A DNA stretch of 64,000 nucleotides from Amycolatopsis sp. GM8. GTDB lineage: Bacteria > Actinomycetota > Actinomycetes > Mycobacteriales > Pseudonocardiaceae. Below are positions 60,188 through 64,000 of this stretch, piece after piece (within the stretch, counting starts at the first letter, position 1; each line of letters opens with the position of its first letter). The stretch lies in assembly GCF_021653975.1 (NCBI RefSeq), contig NZ_JAJKFK010000003.1, positions 620,001-684,000 of the forward strand, given 5' to 3'. A program made the translations under genes and the position numbers. A model generated the notes under the pieces. That model searched no databases. It saw only the letters and a list, made by a program, of their open reading frames with translations, and had not been told where the DNA came from.

Positions 60188-60221
60188 GGACGGTCAGCCC
60201 GGCGCGTCCGGCTGACCGTCC
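60188..60221 (+). terminator. Hairpin terminator after ligM
   Basis: GGACGGTCAGCC (60188-60199) and GGCTGACCGTCC (60210-60221) form a perfect 12-bp stem with a 10-nt loop, 8 bp after the stop. A short ATTT follows. It overlaps the end of a weak reverse-strand ORF. Confidence 0.8.
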
Positions 60222-60400
60222 ATTTCGGACTCCGTCTGGCGCAGCCGCCGCCAGGCGAGGCGGAACGGGTCACGGCCGGCCACCCGGCCGTTCCGGACGT
60301 CGAACCGCGCGGCGGCGAGCGCGCGCTCCGCGTCTCTCGCGTCCACCTGGTGTTCCTCGCAGCGGCTCAGATAAGTGCGGAGGCGTCGTCCCTCGTCCAC
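60194..60400 (-). CDS. Possible small Arg-rich hypothetical protein
   Basis: A 68-residue GTG-start reading frame with normal-looking helical content ('DARDAERALAAARFDVRNGR'). It has no strong ribosome binding site, and its 3' end lies inside the ligM terminator hairpin, which argues against it. No family is recognised. It fills the 324-bp gap between ligM and arsR, which otherwise shows nothing. Confidence 0.35.
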   Translation of the reverse strand: MDEGRRLRTYLSRCEEHQVDARDAERALAAARFDVRNGRVAGRDPFRLAWRRLRQTESEMDGQPDAPG

Positions 60401-60504
60401 ATCAGGCAGCCTGCCCAGCCGCCCCGCGCGCGGCCAGTTCAGCGGGCACGGTTCACCGGGTCAGGCGACCGCGCCGGGGATGTCCGGTGATGAGATCATG
60501 AGGC

Positions 60505-60861
60505 ATGCCTGACGAGCCGGAACGGCGGGTCATCGACCCGGAGGCGGTCGCGGTCGCGCTCAGTGGCCTGGGCGACCGCGCGGTCGTGCGGCAGTGGGCG
60601 GAGCGGTTCTCGGTACTGGCCGACCCGTCGCGGCTCACGCTGCTGGTGTGCATCCACTACGCGCGCGAGATCGCGGTGACCGATCTCGCCGTCGCGGCGG
60701 GCATGACCGACACGGCCGTTTCGCAGGCACTGCGGCTGCTGCGCGCACACGGGCTGGTGACCGGTCACCGCTCGGGCCGGGTGGTCCGTTACCGCCTCGC
60801 GGACGCCACCGTTCACGAGCTGATCCATCACGTGCGGCCCCATCCGGGGACGATGCCGTAG
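60505..60861 (+). CDS. ArsR/SmtB-family regulator
   Basis: A 118-residue winged-helix metal-type regulator. 'VLADPSRLTLLVCIHYAREI' and 'MTDTAVSQALRLLRAHGLVT' are family-typical. The C-terminal helix carries 'DATVHELIHHVRPHPG' with several His, which may form a nickel/cobalt/zinc site at the alpha-5 position. No cysteine-rich arsenic site is seen. It is 27 bp before the phosphatase gene, with which it may be co-transcribed. A metal transporter is not adjacent. Confidence 0.88.
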   Translation: MPDEPERRVIDPEAVAVALSGLGDRAVVRQWAERFSVLADPSRLTLLVCIHYAREIAVTDLAVAAGMTDTAVSQALRLLRAHGLVTGHRSGRVVRYRLADATVHELIHHVRPHPGTMP

Positions 60862-60888
60862 TCCCGCCGTGCAGGTACCGTTCGGGGC

Positions 60889-61623
60889 ATGATCGGGCTA
60901 CCCGAAGGAATCTCCGCCTGTCTGTTCGACCTCGACGGGGTGCTGACCGACACGGCATCCCTGCACCGGGAGGCGTGGAAGCAGACATTCGACGTGTTCC
61001 TGCGCGATCGGGACGGGGACGGTTTCCGCCCCTTTACCGCCGCCGACTACATCCAGCACGTCGACGGGCGGCCGCGGGCCGACGGCGTGCGTGAGTTCCT
61101 CGCCTCGCGCGACATCACCCTGCCCGAGGGCGCCCCCGACGACCCGCCCGGCGAGTCCACGGTCAACGGCGTCGGCAACCGCAAGAACGAGCTGGTGCTG
61201 CGCATCATCGCCGAACGCGGGGTCGAGCCGTACCCGGGTTCCGTGCGCTACCTGGAAGAAGCCCAGAAGGCGGGACTGACCATAGGCGTCGTCACCTCGT
61301 CCGCGAACGGTGCCTCCGTGCTCGACGCGGCCAACCTGACCCGGTTCGTGCAGGCCAGGGTCGACGGGATCGTGATCAGGCGGGACGGCCTGCGCGGCAA
61401 GCCCGCGCCGGACTCCTTCCTCGCCGGCGCCAAGGCGCTGGGCGTCGTCGCCGGGCAGGCCGCGGTGTTCGAAGACGCACTCGCGGGCGTCCAGGCGGGC
61501 CGGGCCGGCGAGTTCGGTTACGTTGTCGGGGTGAACCGCGCCGATCAGGCGGACGAACTGCGTGCCCACGGCGCCGATGTCGTGGTGGACGATCTGGCGG
61601 ACCTGCTGGGAGCCCAGGCATGA
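60889..61623 (+). CDS. HAD-family beta-phosphoglucomutase-like phosphatase
   Basis: A 244-residue HAD protein. Motif I 'FDLDGVLTDTASLHREAW' contains the nucleophile Asp and a cap-domain Lys/Arg region, motif II is 'VVTSSANG', motif III has Lys in 'GKPAPDSFL', and motif IV is 'AVFEDALAGVQAG'. Beside a GH65 phosphorylase this points to beta-phosphoglucomutase: it converts the beta-glucose 1-phosphate released by the phosphorylase to glucose 6-phosphate. It overlaps the next gene by 4 bp. Confidence 0.9.
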   Translation: MIGLPEGISACLFDLDGVLTDTASLHREAWKQTFDVFLRDRDGDGFRPFTAADYIQHVDGRPRADGVREFLASRDITLPEGAPDDPPGESTVNGVGNRKNELVLRIIAERGVEPYPGSVRYLEEAQKAGLTIGVVTSSANGASVLDAANLTRFVQARVDGIVIRRDGLRGKPAPDSFLAGAKALGVVAGQAAVFEDALAGVQAGRAGEFGYVVGVNRADQADELRAHGADVVVDDLADLLGAQA

Positions 61624-64000
61624 CCGACGAATTCAGGGGTTACGAAACCGCGCCGTGGCAGCTGTGCTGGCGGGGGCTCGCCGTCGACCAGCTGCAGCGC
61701 ACCGAGTCGACGTTCGCGCTCGGCAACGGGCACATCGGGGTGCGCGGCACGCTGGAGGAGGGTGAGCCGCGCGGGCTGCCGGGGACCTATCTCAACGGGT
61801 TCTACGAGGAGCACGAGCTGCCCTACGCCGAGGGGGGCTACGGGTATCCCGAGGCCGGGCAGACCGTGGTCAACGTGACCGACGGCAAGATCATCCGGCT
61901 GCTGGTCGAAGACGAGCCGTTCGACATGCGCTACGGCCAGGCCGTCGTGCACGACCGCACCCTCGACTTCCGCACCGGCACGCTCACCCGCAACACCGAA
62001 TGGATCTCCCCCACCGGCCGGCACGTGCGGGTGCGCACGCAGCGGCTGGTCTCGTTCACGCAGCGGGCCGTGGTCGCGATCCGGTACGAGGTCGAGCCGC
62101 TCGACGGCGACACGCAGGTGGTGTTGCAGTCGGACCTGCTGGCCAACGAACCCATCGAGTCCGACACGAGCGACCCGCGGGTGGCCGCCGCGCTGCAGAA
62201 CCCGCTGGAGAACGAGTTCTCGTTCGCCGAGGGCTACCGGGCGGCGCTCGTGCACCGGACGCGGCGGTCCGGGCTGCGGATGGCCGCGGCGATGGACCAT
62301 CTCATCGAGTCGCCCGACGGCCTGCGCACCACGATCGACGTCGAGGACGACCTCGCGCGGCTGACCATCGCCGTCGACGTGCCGCACGGAAAAGTGTTGC
62401 GGCTGACCAAGTTCCTCGCCTACGGATGGTCCGCGCAGCGGTCGATCCCCGCGCTGCGGGCGCAGGTCGACGCCGGTCTCGCGGGCGCGGTGCAGACCGG
62501 CTGGGACGGCCTGCTGGCCGAGCAGAAGGCGTACCTCGACGATTTCTGGGACACCGCGGACATCCAGGTCGACGGCGACCCGGAACTGCAGCAGGCGACC
62601 CGATTCGCGCTGTTCCACATCCTGCAGGCCGGGGCCCGTGGCGAGAGCCGCGCCATTCCCGGCAAGGGGCTGACGGGTCCCGGCTACGACGGGCATGCGT
62701 TCTGGGACACCGAATCCTTCGTGCTGCAGGTGCTCACGTACACGCTGCCCGAAGCCGCACGGGACGCGCTCAGCTGGCGTCACTCCACTTTGGACAAGGC
62801 ACGGGATCGGGCCGCACAGCTGGGCTTGCGGGGCGCGGCCTTCCCGTGGCGCTCGATCAACGGTGCCGAATGCTCGGCGTACTGGCCGGCGGGCACCGCC
62901 GCGTTCCACGTGAGCGCCGACATCTCCGACGCCGTGGCCCGCTACCTGGCCGCCTCGGCCGATGAGGAGTTCGAACGCGGCTGTGGCACGGAGATCCTGA
63001 CCGAGACGGCACGGTTGTGGATGTCGCTCGGACATTTCGACTCGCACAACCGGTTCCGGATCGACGGCGTGACGGGACCGGACGAGTATTCCGCGGTCGC
63101 GGACAACAACGTCTACACCAACCTGATGGCGCGGCGGAACCTGCGCGAGGCCGCGGCGTCGTGCACCCGGCTGCCGGAGATCGCCGACCGGCTAGGCGTG
63201 ACCGAGCAGGAGATCGCGAAGTGGCGTGACGCCGCCGCGCGGATGTTCGTTCCCTACGACGAAGAACTTCAGGTGCATCCGCAGTCCGAGGGCTTCACCG
63301 AGCACCTGGACTGGGAATTCGCGAACACGCCGATGGCGGACTATCCGCTGCTGCTGCACTACCCCTACTTCGATCTGTACCGGCGGCAGGTCGTGAAGCA
63401 GGCGGATCTCGTGCTGGCGCTGCATTTGTGCGGAGACTCCTTCACGCCGGAGGAAAAGGCGCGGAACTTCGCCTACTACGAGGCCCGCACCGTGCGCGAC
63501 TCGTCCCTTTCGGCCGCCACCCAGTCCGTGATCGCGGCGGAGGTCGGGCATCTGGACCTGGCGTACGACTACCTGGGCGAAGCCGCGCTCACCGACCTGC
63601 ACGACGTGCACAACAACGTCCGAAATGGACTGCACATGGCCTCGCTCGCCGGGGCGTGGCTCGGTTTCGTCGCCGGGTTCGGCGGGATGCGGGACCACGA
63701 CGGCGAGCTCACCTTCGCGCCCCGGTTACCGTCCAATTTGGATCGGCTCGAGTTCAGGATGTGCTTCCGGGGCAGCAAGTTCGCGGTCGAGATCCACGCG
63801 GACCGGGCGACCTACCGGCTGCTGGACGGCAAGCCCGCGGAGATCACGCACCACGGGACGCCGTGCACCATCGGCGAGAGCCCGGTGACCCTGCCGATCC
63901 CGGAGCTGCACCCTGGCACCGCGCCGCGCCAGCCCGTCGGCCGCATACCGTCACGCCGGCAACCCGAACGCCTCCGCCCGGCGCAGGGACTGCCGCAACC
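61620..64000 (+). CDS. GH65 glycoside phosphorylase (trehalose/maltose/kojibiose type), cut by window end
   Basis: At least 793 residues with no stop before the edge. The N-terminal beta-domain begins 'LCWRGLAVDQLQRTESTFAL'. The (alpha/alpha)6 barrel carries 'KGLTGPGYDGHAFWDTE' and the catalytic Glu in 'RIDGVTGPDEYSAVADNNVY'; 'RNGLHMASLAGAWLGFVAGF' is also typical. It cleaves an alpha-glucobiose with phosphate to glucose plus beta-glucose 1-phosphate. The beta-phosphoglucomutase partner supports this. Trehalose or maltose is the likely substrate, but residues that tell them apart were not resolved. The Pro/Arg-rich end may be a linker or tail. Confidence 0.9.
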   Translation, partial: MTDEFRGYETAPWQLCWRGLAVDQLQRTESTFALGNGHIGVRGTLEEGEPRGLPGTYLNGFYEEHELPYAEGGYGYPEAGQTVVNVTDGKIIRLLVEDEPFDMRYGQAVVHDRTLDFRTGTLTRNTEWISPTGRHVRVRTQRLVSFTQRAVVAIRYEVEPLDGDTQVVLQSDLLANEPIESDTSDPRVAAALQNPLENEFSFAEGYRAALVHRTRRSGLRMAAAMDHLIESPDGLRTTIDVEDDLARLTIAVDVPHGKVLRLTKFLAYGWSAQRSIPALRAQVDAGLAGAVQTGWDGLLAEQKAYLDDFWDTADIQVDGDPELQQATRFALFHILQAGARGESRAIPGKGLTGPGYDGHAFWDTESFVLQVLTYTLPEAARDALSWRHSTLDKARDRAAQLGLRGAAFPWRSINGAECSAYWPAGTAAFHVSADISDAVARYLAASADEEFERGCGTEILTETARLWMSLGHFDSHNRFRIDGVTGPDEYSAVADNNVYTNLMARRNLREAAASCTRLPEIADRLGVTEQEIAKWRDAAARMFVPYDEELQVHPQSEGFTEHLDWEFANTPMADYPLLLHYPYFDLYRRQVVKQADLVLALHLCGDSFTPEEKARNFAYYEARTVRDSSLSAATQSVIAAEVGHLDLAYDYLGEAALTDLHDVHNNVRNGLHMASLAGAWLGFVAGFGGMRDHDGELTFAPRLPSNLDRLEFRMCFRGSKFAVEIHADRATYRLLDGKPAEITHHGTPCTIGESPVTLPIPELHPGTAPRQPVGRIPSRRQPERLRPAQGLPQ

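Noticed and set aside
60194-60400. Confident small gene between ligM and arsR
   Set aside because: Weak start and overlap with the ligM terminator; listed at low confidence only.

Overview
The window is very GC-rich (about 70%), with GTG starts, tightly overlapping ATGA/GTGA gene junctions, WXG100-like proteins, MurT/GatD, HelR and many F420/flavin and P450 enzymes. This points to an actinomycete, most likely Amycolatopsis or a close relative in the Pseudonocardiales. The species is an inference from gene content. No tRNA, rRNA, CRISPR array or complete insertion sequence was seen.

Layout. 1-5.8 kb: a sulfur-scavenging block with a cut acyl-CoA-dehydrogenase-type flavoenzyme, an SsuD-like monooxygenase, an Rrf2 regulator, a cupin, a DsbA/FrnE-like protein and an SsuCAB-type ABC importer. 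5.8-10.2 kb: HxlR regulator, SRPBCC protein, F420/FMN-type oxidoreductase and a large molybdopterin oxidoreductase in one reverse-strand unit. 10.3-12.4 kb: an ECF-type sigma factor with a membrane anti-sigma-like partner, plus a separate mini zinc-finger protein. 12.4-13.9 kb: a retron-type reverse transcriptase preceded by a structured, probably transcribed leader (three identical-geometry hairpins inside a 16-bp closing stem), and a cluster of palindromes. 13.9-22.7 kb: DrrAB-type exporter, two MFS exporters, two P450s with a ferredoxin and a decayed ferredoxin reductase, and a ChrB-like regulator. 22.7-31 kb: a small membrane protein, a secreted-type esterase, MurT-GatD, a two-component pair, a lipoprotein, DUF6412 and a YidC gene split by a short structured repeat element, then IPP isomerase. 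31-44 kb: AraC/aldo-keto reductase, a peptide-type binding protein with IclR, a merR remnant with an esterase, a NarL-type two-component pair, an ESX-like pair, a patch of dehydrogenase remnants and HelR. 44-50.4 kb: NDMA-type alcohol dehydrogenase, split transketolase (N half frameshifted), Rieske protein and two amidohydrolases. 50.4-60.2 kb: a lipase, TetR and a tetrahydrofolate-dependent O-demethylation cluster. 60.5-64 kb: ArsR, a beta-phosphoglucomutase-like phosphatase and a GH65 phosphorylase that runs off the window.

How genes fit together. The clearest pathway is the folate cluster. Two LigM/DesA-type demethylases would move a methyl group from a methoxy-aromatic to tetrahydrofolate. 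MetF, FolD and PurU would oxidise and release the one-carbon unit, and PabB would supply folate precursor. The local folD has lost its nucleotide-binding half, so the route would need another FolD. The most unusual item is the reverse transcriptase locus: the protein carries variant forms of the two retron motifs, and the leader looks like an msr-type RNA, but no long msd hairpin and no recognisable effector were found.

A second notable point is gene decay. yidC, the transketolase N half, folD, a ferredoxin reductase, merR, an SDR and an ADH/SDR remnant are all broken within 64 kb. Short structured repeats of about 104 bp occur twice. One copy disrupts yidC and the other supplies the stop codon of an esterase gene. 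Errors in the assembly could explain some frameshifts but not the matching repeat copies.
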